Source: Pseudomonas sp. GD03858 (GTDB lineage Bacteria > Pseudomonadota > Gammaproteobacteria > Pseudomonadales > Pseudomonadaceae). Taken from it: DNA of 64,000 nt. Shown one piece after another: positions 26,960 through 35,132 of the stretch. Below the pieces are notes generated by a model that saw nothing but the letters and a program-made list of their open reading frames with translations, did not search any database and was not told the DNA's origin. Both the position numbers and the translations under genes were made by a program. The stretch spans positions 159,671 to 223,670 of the forward strand of contig NZ_JAOCDM010000001.1 of assembly GCF_029840925.1 (NCBI RefSeq), read 5' to 3'. Numbering within the stretch: the first letter of the stretch is position 1; the number at the start of each line of letters is the position of its first letter.

Positions 26960-27730
26960 CTATCGTTCCCATACGTCCGACTGCTCTTTCTTTACCATTT
27001 CTTCAGCACTGACTGGTCGAACAGTACGATAGCTGGGCTTGTCCTGTTCAATCACCGCAGTGATCGCATTGATCATCTCGGCAGGATCATGCTGACGATT
27101 GAGCTCACGCACCGGCCAATGAGCGACAACCCTGTCACCCTGGTCCCACCACTGGTCCATGCTCTCCATGCCCGTGTCATTGAAGCCCGTGCGGTACGCA
27201 CCCGGGTTGACCGTCACTACTTCGACGCCGTAAGGCATCAGTTCATCGTGCATTGCCGAACAGATGCCTTCGACCGCATGCTTGGAGGCGGCATACGCCC
27301 CATCGAAAGGCACTTTGACTAACCCGGCCACCGACGACGTCCAGACGATCCGCCCATGGCCGCGCTGGACCATCCCCCGAGCAAAGCCTTGCGCCAACTC
27401 AAGGGCGGCAAATACGTTGGTCTCAAAAACCGAACGAAACACTGACATTGGTATTTCGATAATGGGACCCGACTCCATGATGCCCGCATTGTTGAACAAG
27501 ACATCGATTTCGATTGCCAGCGCATGTTTGCGGTCAATCTCGTTGAGGACATCAAGTTTGATAACCTGCATCTCAATCCCGGCCAACAACGCAGCGTTGC
27601 GCAGCTCCCACACCTGCGGCCATATCTGGCATCCAGCGATCACCTGGTGCCCACGCTCCGACAGCGCCCAGGCCACGCCTCTTCCAAAACCGGTTGCCGC
27701 GCCTGTCACCAGCACTTTTTTACCCATCAT
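26960..27730 (-). CDS. Short-chain dehydrogenase/reductase
   Basis: 256 residues from MMGKK at 27730, preferred because GAG lies 8-10 bases upstream; a Met five residues earlier is also possible. VLVTGAATGFGRGVAWAL near residue 6-23, NNAG near 85, VWTSSVAGLVKVPFDGAYAASK (catalytic Ser, Tyr and Lys) near 130-151. NAD(P)-dependent oxidoreductase of unknown substrate. A remnant of a LuxR gene abuts its start, so it may have lost its original upstream partner. Confidence 0.8.
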   Translation of the reverse strand: MMGKKVLVTGAATGFGRGVAWALSERGHQVIAGCQIWPQVWELRNAALLAGIEMQVIKLDVLNEIDRKHALAIEIDVLFNNAGIMESGPIIEIPMSVFRSVFETNVFAALELAQGFARGMVQRGHGRIVWTSSVAGLVKVPFDGAYAASKHAVEGICSAMHDELMPYGVEVVTVNPGAYRTGFNDTGMESMDQWWDQGDRVVAHWPVRELNRQHDPAEMINAITAVIEQDKPSYRTVRPVSAEEMVKKEQSDVWER

Positions 27731-28022
27731 ATTGGTCTCGACCATGACCAAGGTCGCCGTTGCGAATAGCGATCTTGATCGCTTGAGCAGTTGTAGCGAC
27801 ACCAACATGGCGCCGCGCCGCACGAAGAGGGTTCTCCACAGTACGCTCCGACAAGCCCGGCGTCACCGCAATATCAGCATGCCGTGAACCCGCAGCCGTA
27901 CAAGTCAACACCTCGCGCTCGCGAACGGAAAGCTGTCGGACACCTCCAGCATGGGGCGTTTCCAGCCATCGGCGAGCGGCATTGAAAGCATCGGTGGCCA
28001 ATACCAGACGAGCGTCGGGGCT
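27731..28022 (-). pseudogene. LuxR-type helix-turn-helix remnant
   Basis: About 90 codons in one frame show the C-terminal DNA-binding domain of a LuxR regulator: LSVREREVLTCTAAGSRHADI, GLSERTVENPLRAARRHVGV and TTAQAIKIAIRNGDLG. The sensor domain is missing, the frame is closed just upstream, and the normal turn (ERTVxxHL) is altered to ERTVENPL. I read it as a 3' fragment left by a deletion. Confidence 0.6.
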
Positions 28023-28053
28023 GCTATCTACTTGATTGCCACCCGGGCCGGAA

Positions 28054-28932
28054 TCATTGCCCTGCGGCCTCTTTCAACAGTTCAGCCGCCGCCAGCTTGC
28101 CTAGAGCGTTACCCGCCAACGGACTGTCGCCGGTCAGCAATTTACGGTCCTTATGCACCGCTCCAGAAATATCTTTGTTAATTATCTCAAGGCCCAACGC
28201 CTCTAGTTTTTCACCAAACTTCCAGGTCAAGTGACCCGGCATATAGCCAATGTCCGGCGTTTTCGCATCCAGGTCGTCAGGGAACGCACAAATCTTGTAC
28301 CCGTTGAAAATATAGTTTTCTCGGCCCCCACCCAAACCTGCAGCAATAAGCGCAGCCGGGCCATGACACAACGAAATCACAAACTTGTCATTCTTGGACG
28401 CCCACTCAAGCACCTTTTTAACATCGGGACTTTCGGGCAACCCGATCAGTGCGCCGTGGCCACCGGGAATAAACACGCCGATGTAATCGGAATCGTCACC
28501 CAGTGCCTGATCGATTACTTCAGCCAGTTTTTTGGGCTGTTTAAACTTATCGCGATATTTAGCGTACAGCCCCTTCACTTCGACGTCTTCTGATGGCATC
28601 GCCCAGAACTCGAACTTGACCGGATTGCCAGACAAGGTCGCAATGTCGAATTTGAACCCTGCCTTATCCAGATGGTACATCGGCAGCAGCGTCTCAACAG
28701 GGTGATTGCCTGTAGAGAACATGGTGCCATTATCGGTCAACAGATAACGCTCGTCAGCGCCGATGACCAGTACCTTCCACCGGCCACCTTTATAGGGCGC
28801 AGGATAGTCGGCACCACTGAGATCGGATTTTGGCGAGGTGAACTGGCTTAGCGAATAAGGCGAGGGGAAAAACGCATTGTCCTCTGCGGGATCTTCGGTT
28901 GGGCGCTTGTCTTCAGCTTGCGCATTAGTCAT
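28054..28932 (-). CDS. hchA: Hsp31 chaperone / glyoxalase III HchA
   Basis: 292 residues, close to the E. coli Hsp31 length and alignable along its whole length: [52 protein letters not shown], the nucleophile Cys189 in [15 protein letters not shown], and [11 protein letters not shown] near the third catalytic residue. DJ-1/PfpI superfamily; holds unfolded proteins and acts on methylglyoxal (glyoxalase III; deglycase activity is debated). It appears monocistronic. Its ATG is followed upstream by an AT-rich region with a probable promoter. Confidence 0.92.
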   Translation of the reverse strand: MTNAQAEDKRPTEDPAEDNAFFPSPYSLSQFTSPKSDLSGADYPAPYKGGRWKVLVIGADERYLLTDNGTMFSTGNHPVETLLPMYHLDKAGFKFDIATLSGNPVKFEFWAMPSEDVEVKGLYAKYRDKFKQPKKLAEVIDQALGDDSDYIGVFIPGGHGALIGLPESPDVKKVLEWASKNDKFVISLCHGPAALIAAGLGGGRENYIFNGYKICAFPDDLDAKTPDIGYMPGHLTWKFGEKLEALGLEIINKDISGAVHKDRKLLTGDSPLAGNALGKLAAAELLKEAAGQ

Positions 28933-29210
28933 GGCTTACTCCGTCGTGGCTGGCAAAATAAGATGTTCATCCTAGGGGGCCACCCATCCCGACAGCAATG
29001 AGGGTTTTCCCCTAACCAAACAGCTCCTCAACTGAGATTCAGATTGAAATTTTAGTGCAGCATCAAGGCGGGTGGAATAACCCGACCGATGGCTTCGATC
29101 ACCCACCTTCGACCTGTACGGAAGGCTGATACCAGGTGTCCAGTCCCGGAGAGTCATGGTGCATATGCGCCAGCAGAAGGTACGCTTGACCCCGTGGCCG
29201 CTAGGCATGC
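28933..29210. other. Intergenic stretch without a recognisable gene
   Basis: About 280 bases between hchA and the MITE-like element. No open frame with a ribosome site or known motif. It should contain the hchA promoter. Confidence 0.4.
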
Positions 29211-29360
29211 GTTAGGCTTTGTACGAAAAGTGCCTGCGCGACGATCATGCTGCGTTGAAAACAGGCTCGGAATGCTCATTTACAACCAGTAAACTCCGCT
29301 TCCTCGCCTGTTTTCGCCTTGCCTGATCGCCGCTCGGCGACTTTTCGTACAAACCCTAAC
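29211..29360. mobile_element. MITE-like element with 21-bp terminal inverted repeats
   Basis: The ends GTTAGGCTTTGTACGAAAAG(T) at 29211-29231 and its inverted copy at 29340-29360 match at 20 of 21 positions. Inside is a second dyad, GAAAACAGGC / GCCTGTTTTC, around an AT-rich centre. At 150 bp with no coding capacity, it looks like a non-autonomous element mobilised by a transposase elsewhere. It abuts the truncated permease fragment. Confidence 0.7.
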
Positions 29361-29594
29361 ACCACCGGCAAGCATCAAAGCCAGCCCCGATGCGGTGGCG
29401 CCAAACCAGGCCGTCAAGCCGACAGCATTCCATGTGGGCTCCCCTCCGAACGCAGCCACATCAGAACGTGCAAAAAGAATCCGCGCAAATGCCACATCGA
29501 CCCAAGCCACTACAAAGATGCCTTGGCAGGACAACGCCTTGAGCAAGTATGCGAACACATCCGCAAGCACCGCCGATAGAGCAGCCATATGCAT
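29361..29594 (-). pseudogene. Truncated membrane permease fragment
   Basis: About 78 codons with a Met start at 29594 encode two hydrophobic stretches (FAYLLKALSCQGIFVVAWVD and VGLTAWFGATASGLALMLAG). The pattern resembles the C-terminal part of nucleobase:cation symporters (cytosine permease type), though this is from memory. The frame runs directly into the MITE-like element and ends inside it. There is no ribosome site and no N-terminal part, so it is a relic. Confidence 0.4.
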
Positions 29595-29699
29595 GAACCC
29601 CAGAGCCAGCCAGAGGTTGCAGCGCGGGCAGCCGCCCCCGCACCGAAGTGCGGCGTTGGCTTGCCTTTTTGGCTTTGCCCACGCGGTGCGGCGGGCGGA

Positions 29700-30674
29700 T
29701 CAGGTAGGGAACAGCTTGCTCAGACAGCTGAGTTTTTTCTTGTAGGAACGTCGGGCTTGCAGCGCCTCTTCAAGCGTCACCGCGACGAAGCGGGCCTTCT
29801 GGTTGGGTTGCATCTGACCGACCAGATCGAGGTCGGCGCTGATCACCGTGCCGATCATCGCGTAGCCGCCACCGGACACGGCATCGCGGTGCAGAACGAT
29901 GGGCTCGAGCCCTGCCGGCACCTGGATCGAGCCGATCGGGTAGCAGCTGTCGACGATGTTCGAAGGATCGGAGCCGGCGCCGAACGGCTGCTCGCGAGGC
30001 TGGAAGCTCAGCGGACTGCCACCCTTGAAGCGATAGCCGATGCGATCTGCCTCCGAGCCGACGGTCCAGGCTTCGGCGAAAAAACTGTCCGCCGCCGCCA
30101 GGGTCAAGCGCTCGTAGTACAGCCCCGGCACCACCCGCAGGGTGATCTCCCCTCCCAGCGACTGACGCAGCGCCATGGGCAGGCTCGCCCCGACACGACC
30201 CTTGCCGCTGTCTATGCCTACCGGCAGTTCATCGCCAATCGCCAGCCTGCGCCCCTGGAAACCACCCAGCGCCCCCAGCGCGTAGGTGGAACGACTGCCG
30301 AGCACCACCGGCACATCGATACCGCCGGCCACCGCCAGATAGGCCCGCGCGCCAGCCTTGGGAAAATCGAAACGCAGCACTTGCCCGGCCTTCACTTCGA
30401 AGGCGGTGTCCAGGTGCATGTCCACGCCATCGACCTTCGGCGTCATCTGCGCGCCACATACCGCCACCAGGGCGTCCTGCTGAAATTCCAGCTCCGGCCC
30501 CAGCAACGTGCACTCCAGCGCCGCCGAATTGGCCGGATTGCCAACCAGCTGGTTGGCCGCGCTCAGGGCGTACTGGTCCAGCGCCCCGGAAGGCGGGATA
30601 CCCAGGTGGTAGTAGCCTTCGCGGCCGAGGTCCTGCACCGAGGTGGCCAGACCGGGTTTGAGTACCTTGATCAT
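29700..30674 (-). CDS. pxpC: 5-oxoprolinase subunit PxpC (biotin-dependent carboxyltransferase fold)
   Basis: 324 residues. KipA/PxpC family: LKPGLATSVQDLGREGYYHLG near 4-24, GIPPSGALDQYALSAANQLVG near 24-44, and AYLAVAGGIDVPVVLGSRST near 111-130. With PxpB it forms the carboxyltransferase-like half of the prokaryotic 5-oxoprolinase, which opens 5-oxoproline to glutamate using ATP. Its start overlaps the pxpB stop (ATGA). It is the last gene of the operon. Confidence 0.88.
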   Translation of the reverse strand: MIKVLKPGLATSVQDLGREGYYHLGIPPSGALDQYALSAANQLVGNPANSAALECTLLGPELEFQQDALVAVCGAQMTPKVDGVDMHLDTAFEVKAGQVLRFDFPKAGARAYLAVAGGIDVPVVLGSRSTYALGALGGFQGRRLAIGDELPVGIDSGKGRVGASLPMALRQSLGGEITLRVVPGLYYERLTLAAADSFFAEAWTVGSEADRIGYRFKGGSPLSFQPREQPFGAGSDPSNIVDSCYPIGSIQVPAGLEPIVLHRDAVSGGGYAMIGTVISADLDLVGQMQPNQKARFVAVTLEEALQARRSYKKKLSCLSKLFPT

Positions 30675-31543
30675 GCCAGCGCCTCCTGCAGCGACTTGGG
30701 ATAGCCGATCGGGTCGGCGAGGAACGCATCGAGCGAGAACTCCACTGGACGGATGCGCAGATCGAAGCGCCCGGCTTCGACCTCGGCCACGGCGTGGTCA
30801 TACGCTTCGCGGTCCATCGGCTTGAACTGCACGATGTCGCCGGGACGGAAGAACACCATGTGTTCCTTCAGGTACGCCAGGCTCTGCCGCGGGTCGTAGA
30901 TCGGTGCCGGGGTGACGCCAAACATCTGGTAGCCACCGGCACCGCGTACCGAGTAAATGCAACCGAAGCAGCCGCCATGGCCCAGGGTCAATTTCGGCGT
31001 GTCGGTACGCGGTCGCAGGTACTTGGGCACCTGCAACTGGCGTTCGCGCTCGACCATCTGGAACATGAACGGCAGGCCCGCCACGAAGCCCACCATCGAA
31101 ACGAACCACGGCGCGCCACTGTGGGCGGCGATGAACGCCTCGACGTCGGCCAAGCCGTTGATGCGCGCGGCGTACTCCAGGTCCGTGGCGTTCGGGTCCT
31201 GGTGGCGGTCGCGAAAGCGCATCAGGGTTTCGTGGGTCCAGGGATCGTTGTAGAGCACCGGGATCTCGATGATCCGGGTGTGCAGGGTGCGCTCGGCCAC
31301 GGCCTGGACCTCGGCCCCCTTCACCGCTTCGAGCAGATCGGCCGGCGCGATGCGATCCGGGTCGAAGCGGACCTGGAACGAGGCGTTGGCCAGGCACACG
31401 TCGAGCACGCCATCGAGGGCCAAACGCTCCACCGCACGGGTGACCGCCATGCCCTTGAAGAAGGCTTCAAGGGACATGCTGTCGCTGACTTCGGCGAACA
31501 GGTGTTCGTCGGCGCCAAAACTGTAGCGAATCGCACTGCTCAT
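30671..31543 (-). CDS. pxpB: 5-oxoprolinase subunit PxpB (KipI-like)
   Basis: 290 residues, longer than the usual 220-240 because of an insertion in the middle. KipI/PxpB signature near the C-terminus: GHGGCFGCIYSVRGAGGYQMFG near 180-201, in two pieces, then TPAPIYDPRQSLAYLKEHMVFFRPGD. N-terminal DAHL-like beta domain with FQVRFDPDRIAPADLLEAV near 55. It overlaps the biotin carboxylase stop and the pxpC start by 4 bases each. Confidence 0.85.
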   Translation of the reverse strand: MSSAIRYSFGADEHLFAEVSDSMSLEAFFKGMAVTRAVERLALDGVLDVCLANASFQVRFDPDRIAPADLLEAVKGAEVQAVAERTLHTRIIEIPVLYNDPWTHETLMRFRDRHQDPNATDLEYAARINGLADVEAFIAAHSGAPWFVSMVGFVAGLPFMFQMVERERQLQVPKYLRPRTDTPKLTLGHGGCFGCIYSVRGAGGYQMFGVTPAPIYDPRQSLAYLKEHMVFFRPGDIVQFKPMDREAYDHAVAEVEAGRFDLRIRPVEFSLDAFLADPIGYPKSLQEALA

Positions 31544-32913
31544 GCTGCACCTCCGCTGCGGCGCTCGGCCAGCCAGGTTTCCAGAGTACCGGTGTGGAAG
31601 TCGGCGCTGTGCAACCAGGGTTGCTCCAGCAGTTCGCCGTGCAAAGACAAGGTGCTGGCCATGCCGGTCAGCGTGGTCTGCTCGACCGCCAGCCGCGCGC
31701 GGGCCAGGGCTTCGCTGCGATCACGGCCATGAACAATCAGCTTGGCCAGCAGCGAGTCATAGTATGGCGGTACCCGGTAGCCTTCATACAGATGGCTGTC
31801 GACACGCACGCCCTCGCCTTGTGGCCAGTTCAGCGCTTGCACAAGCCCTGGGCTTGGGAAGAAATCCCGCGCGGGGTCTTCGGCGTTCAGGCGCATCTGC
31901 AGGGCCGCGCCGTTGATCGCGATATCGCTTTGCTTGAGTCCCAGTGGCTCGCCACCGGCAATGCGCAACATGGCCTGGACCAGATCGATACCGGTGATCA
32001 GCTCGCTGACCGGATGTTCCACCTGGATCCGTGTGTTCATCTCGATGAAGAAAAACTCGCCGGTGGCGTCGTCGTACAGGTATTCAAGGGTGCCGGCGCC
32101 CTGGTATCCCAGCGCCTCGGTCAGGCGCACGGCGCTCGCGCAGAGGGCCTCGCGCTGCGGCGCAGCGAGGACCGGCGACGGCGCTTCTTCGAAGATTTTC
32201 TGTCGACGGCGTTGCAGCGAACATTCGCGCTCGAACAGGTGCACCGCCTGCTTGCCGTCGCCCAGCACCTGCACTTCGATATGCCGGGCCTTGCCGATGA
32301 AGCGTTCCAGATACACCGCGCCATTGCCAAAGGCGGCCTGGGCTTCGCGCTGGGAGCGGGGGAATTCTTCGCGCAACTGTTGCGGGTTTTCCGCCAGGCG
32401 AATGCCGCGTCCGCCCCCTCCGGCCGAGGCCTTGATCAGCAGCGGGAAGCCGACGGATCTGGCGGCCTCGACCGCCGCCTCCACATCGAACAGTTCATCG
32501 GGAGATCCAGGCACCACCGGCACGCCCGCCGCTTGTGCGGTGCGCCGGGCCTCGGCCTTGTCACCCATGCGGCGGATGGTCTCGGGGCTTGGGCCGACGA
32601 AGATCGCTCCGGCGGCGAGTACCGCTTCGGCGAATTCGGCGTTTTCCGAAAGAAAACCGTAACCGGGGTGGACCGCGTTGGCCCCGGTGGCCTTCAGGGC
32701 AGCGAGCAAGGCCTCGACATTGAGGTAGCTCTTGTCAGCGCGGGCCGGACCGAGGATGTGCACTTCGTCGGCCATGCGCGCGGCCTGGGAATCGACGTCT
32801 GCTTCGCTGCACGCCGCCACGGTTGGAATCCCCAGCGCTTTCGCGGCGCGGATGATCCGCACGGCGATCTCGCCACGGTTGGCGATCAGCAGTTTACCAA
32901 TGCCTTGGGTCAT
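31540..32913 (-). CDS. Biotin carboxylase subunit
   Basis: 457 residues from the Met at 32913. ATP-grasp biotin carboxylase: KLLIANRGEIAVRIIRAAK at the start, HPGYGFLSENAEFAEA near 75-90, LLIKASAGGGGRGIRLA near 155-171, the catalytic ECSLQRRRQKIFEEAPSP near 230-247, EFFFIEMNTRIQVEHPVSE near 280-298. It resembles AccC, but the context (BCCP plus PxpA, B and C) says it serves the 5-oxoprolinase-linked carboxylase rather than fatty acid synthesis. The gap to the BCCP gene is 10 bases. Confidence 0.9.
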   Translation of the reverse strand: MTQGIGKLLIANRGEIAVRIIRAAKALGIPTVAACSEADVDSQAARMADEVHILGPARADKSYLNVEALLAALKATGANAVHPGYGFLSENAEFAEAVLAAGAIFVGPSPETIRRMGDKAEARRTAQAAGVPVVPGSPDELFDVEAAVEAARSVGFPLLIKASAGGGGRGIRLAENPQQLREEFPRSQREAQAAFGNGAVYLERFIGKARHIEVQVLGDGKQAVHLFERECSLQRRRQKIFEEAPSPVLAAPQREALCASAVRLTEALGYQGAGTLEYLYDDATGEFFFIEMNTRIQVEHPVSELITGIDLVQAMLRIAGGEPLGLKQSDIAINGAALQMRLNAEDPARDFFPSPGLVQALNWPQGEGVRVDSHLYEGYRVPPYYDSLLAKLIVHGRDRSEALARARLAVEQTTLTGMASTLSLHGELLEQPWLHSADFHTGTLETWLAERRSGGAA

Positions 32914-32923
32914 GGTTGTGCCC

Positions 32924-33169
32924 TCACGCGTCTTCGAGTGTAGCGATGACCTGACCCGGCTCCACCGGATCACCGTCTTCGACCAGAAACGCGTCCAGGC
33001 GCCCTGCCGTACCCGCGGTCAGTTCGGAAAACTGCTTCATGACCTCGATCAGGCCAATCACCGTGTCGGCGCTGACGTTGGCACCGGCCTCGACGTAGTT
33101 CGGCGACTCCGGGGTGGCCTTGCGGTAGAAAGTCCCCGGCAACGGGGTGATGACGGTGTGCTGCGCCAT
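32924..33169 (-). CDS. Biotin carboxyl carrier protein, short form
   Basis: 81 residues, a bare biotinyl domain without the Ala/Pro-rich N-terminal arm of AccB. The attachment Lys sits in GLIEVMKQFSELTAG, with EVMK in place of the common EAMK. C-terminal half DGDPVEPGQVIATLE is typical. A biotinylated swinging arm for the neighbouring carboxylase. It lies between the biotin carboxylase gene (10 bp) and pxpA (94 bp). Confidence 0.88.
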   Translation of the reverse strand: MAQHTVITPLPGTFYRKATPESPNYVEAGANVSADTVIGLIEVMKQFSELTAGTAGRLDAFLVEDGDPVEPGQVIATLEDA

Positions 33170-33263
33170 GTCTGTTCCTCTTGGAATAGTTGTAGAAAGG
33201 CAGGCAAGTAATCTGTGTGGCGAATAAGCCCTGGCGTCTGCGTGCCAGGTGTCTTCGGTGGCT

Positions 33264-34022
33264 TTATCGCGGTGCGCGCACCTTGATCCCCGCGCCATCG
33301 AGCGCGTTGCGGGTGGCCTCGACCAGCGCCAGGGCACCGGGTGTATCGCTGTGCAGGCAGATGGAGTCGAACTCGATCGCCAGGTCTTCACCTTCCACCG
33401 TGCGCACCACGCCTTGCTGACAGGCGCGCAGTACCCGCGCGGCTACTTGCGCGGGGTCGTAGGCACGCACATTGCGGGTGAAGACGATGGAGCCGCTGAT
33501 GTCGTATTCGCGGTCGGCATAGAACTCGCGGATCACCGGTTGGCCGAGCGCCCTGGCGATACGCCAGATCGTCGAGTCGGGCATGCAATACAGCAGTAGT
33601 CCAGGCTCCAGGCGCTGCAGGTTTTCCACCAGCAAGCGCGCCGCTTCTTCGTCCCGGGCCAGGTGCATGTACAGCGCGCCGTGAGGTTTGATGTGTTGCA
33701 GGGCCACGCCTTGGACTCGGGCGAGCTCACGCAGGGCGCCCAGCTGATACAGCATGTCGTCCACCAGCTCCTGGGCCGATGCATTGATGTGGCGGCGGCC
33801 GAACCCGACCAGGTCGCGAAAGCCCGGATGGGCGCCGACGGCCACGCCCAGGCGCTTGGCCTGCTCGACAGTACGCCGCATGGTGCCGGGGTCGCCGGCA
33901 TGGAAACCGGTGGCGATGTTGGCCGAGCTGATGAAGCCCATCAGTTCGCTGTCGACGCCATCGCCGATAGTCCACGGACCGAAGCCTTCGCCCATGTCCG
34001 AATTGAAATCTACTGCCTGCAT
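33264..34022 (-). CDS. pxpA: 5-oxoprolinase subunit PxpA (LamB/YcsF)
   Basis: 252 residues from the Met at 34022. [18 protein letters not shown] at the start and [21 protein letters not shown] near 32-52 are the family signature; [16 protein letters not shown] and [14 protein letters not shown] carry the metal-binding His residues. It supplies the amidohydrolase half of the 5-oxoprolinase. First gene of the leftward operon, divergent from a lysR gene. Confidence 0.9.
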   Translation of the reverse strand: MQAVDFNSDMGEGFGPWTIGDGVDSELMGFISSANIATGFHAGDPGTMRRTVEQAKRLGVAVGAHPGFRDLVGFGRRHINASAQELVDDMLYQLGALRELARVQGVALQHIKPHGALYMHLARDEEAARLLVENLQRLEPGLLLYCMPDSTIWRIARALGQPVIREFYADREYDISGSIVFTRNVRAYDPAQVAARVLRACQQGVVRTVEGEDLAIEFDSICLHSDTPGALALVEATRNALDGAGIKVRAPR

Positions 34023-34099
34023 GACACTCGCTCCTGACGCTTGTGACTTCATGCAGAGCACGTTAGATTCCTGCCACCCCCTTGGGAAGATCTATTATC

Positions 34100-34132
34100 G
34101 GAGGGGATATCTTCTGAAAATCAGATACCTCC
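34100..34132. promoter_or_regulatory. Dyad in the pxpA-lysR divergent region
   Basis: GGAGG...ATCT, an AT-rich centre (TCTGAAAATC), AGAT...CCTCC form an interrupted palindrome in the 126-bp gap between the divergent start codons. ATCT-N10-AGAT fits the LysR-type T-N11-A geometry. Probably the operator of the adjacent regulator. Confidence 0.5.
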
Positions 34133-34148
34133 TCAAGCGGAGTGTTCC

Positions 34149-35066
34149 ATGTCACTGACCTTGCGCCAGGTTCGCTATTTCGTCGCCACCGCCGAGATCG
34201 GGCAGATCTCCCAAGCGGCGATTCATCTGAATATTTCCCAGTCGGCGGTGACCACGGCGATCAAGGAGCTGGAGGGCATGCTCGGCACGCTACTGTTCCA
34301 GCGCTCGGCCCAGGGCATGAGCCTGACCGATGCCGGACGGCACTTTCTCAATCGGGCCTACGTGATCTTGCGCAGCGTCGACGACGCCCTTAACAGCCCG
34401 CTGCCGGACGTTCGCGCCACCGGCCTGCTGCGGGTAGCGGCCAGTTACACGGTGATCGGCTACTTCCTGCCGCACCACCTGCAACGCCTGCAACACTGGC
34501 ACCCGGACGTGGCCATCGAAGTGCACGAACGGGAGCGCCAGGCCATCGAGCAAGGCCTGCTGGAAGGCGAGTTCGACATGGCGGTGGTGCTGACCTCGAA
34601 CCTGACCCACCCGGACATCGTCTCGAAAACCCTGTTCAATTCCGAGCGCCGGCTGTGGCTGCCCAGCCATCACCCGCTGTGCGAGCGCTCGGCCGTGAGC
34701 CTTGCCGACGTCACGCGCGAGCCCTTCATCCTGCTTACCGTCGACGAAGCCGAACAAAGCGCCATGCGCTACTGGGAACATGCCCAGCAGCAGCCCAACG
34801 TGCGGGTGCGCACCAGTTCTGTGGAAGCTGTGCGCAGCATGGTGGCCAACGGCAGCGGCGTGGCGATCCTCTCCGACCTGGTACACCGTCCCTGGTCGCT
34901 GGAGGGTAAACGCATCGAAACGGTGACCATCACCGACAAGGTCACCCCCATGAGCGTCGGCCTGGCCTGGCATCGCGAGCGGGAATTCAGCCCGGCGATG
35001 CACGCGTTCCACAATTACTTCCACGACGCATTTCTGGCCCCGCAACAACTTTCTGCGCGGCGCTGA
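34149..35066 (+). CDS. LysR-type regulator, probable activator of the pxp operon
   Basis: 305 residues. Helix-turn-helix at the N-terminus: LRQVRYFVATAEIGQISQAA, HLNISQSAVTTAIKELEGML, then LFQRSAQGMSLTDAGRHFL. The effector domain includes GLLRVAASYTVIGYFLPHHL near 93 and VRSMVANGSGVAILSDLVH near 222. It is divergent from pxpA with a plausible shared operator between them, so control of the 5-oxoprolinase operon is the simplest reading. CbbR/CysB-like effector fold; the ligand is unknown. Confidence 0.85.
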   Translation: MSLTLRQVRYFVATAEIGQISQAAIHLNISQSAVTTAIKELEGMLGTLLFQRSAQGMSLTDAGRHFLNRAYVILRSVDDALNSPLPDVRATGLLRVAASYTVIGYFLPHHLQRLQHWHPDVAIEVHERERQAIEQGLLEGEFDMAVVLTSNLTHPDIVSKTLFNSERRLWLPSHHPLCERSAVSLADVTREPFILLTVDEAEQSAMRYWEHAQQQPNVRVRTSSVEAVRSMVANGSGVAILSDLVHRPWSLEGKRIETVTITDKVTPMSVGLAWHREREFSPAMHAFHNYFHDAFLAPQQLSARR

Positions 35067-35089
35067 AAGCAACGAAGGCATATTTGAGT

Positions 35090-35111
35090 GATGGGCACAG
35101 AGCGGCCCATC
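35090..35111. terminator. Hairpin between convergent lysR and MFS genes
   Basis: GATGGGC / GCCCATC perfect 7-bp stem with an 8-base loop, followed by TTGT. It lies in the 66-bp gap between two convergent genes and can serve both. Confidence 0.55.
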
Positions 35112-35132
35112 TTGTCCCCACGCTGTCCACGC

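Noticed and set aside
29211..29360. Inverted repeat region as an attachment site or tRNA gene
   Set aside because: No tRNA fold or integrase gene; the paired 21-bp ends fit a MITE-like element better.
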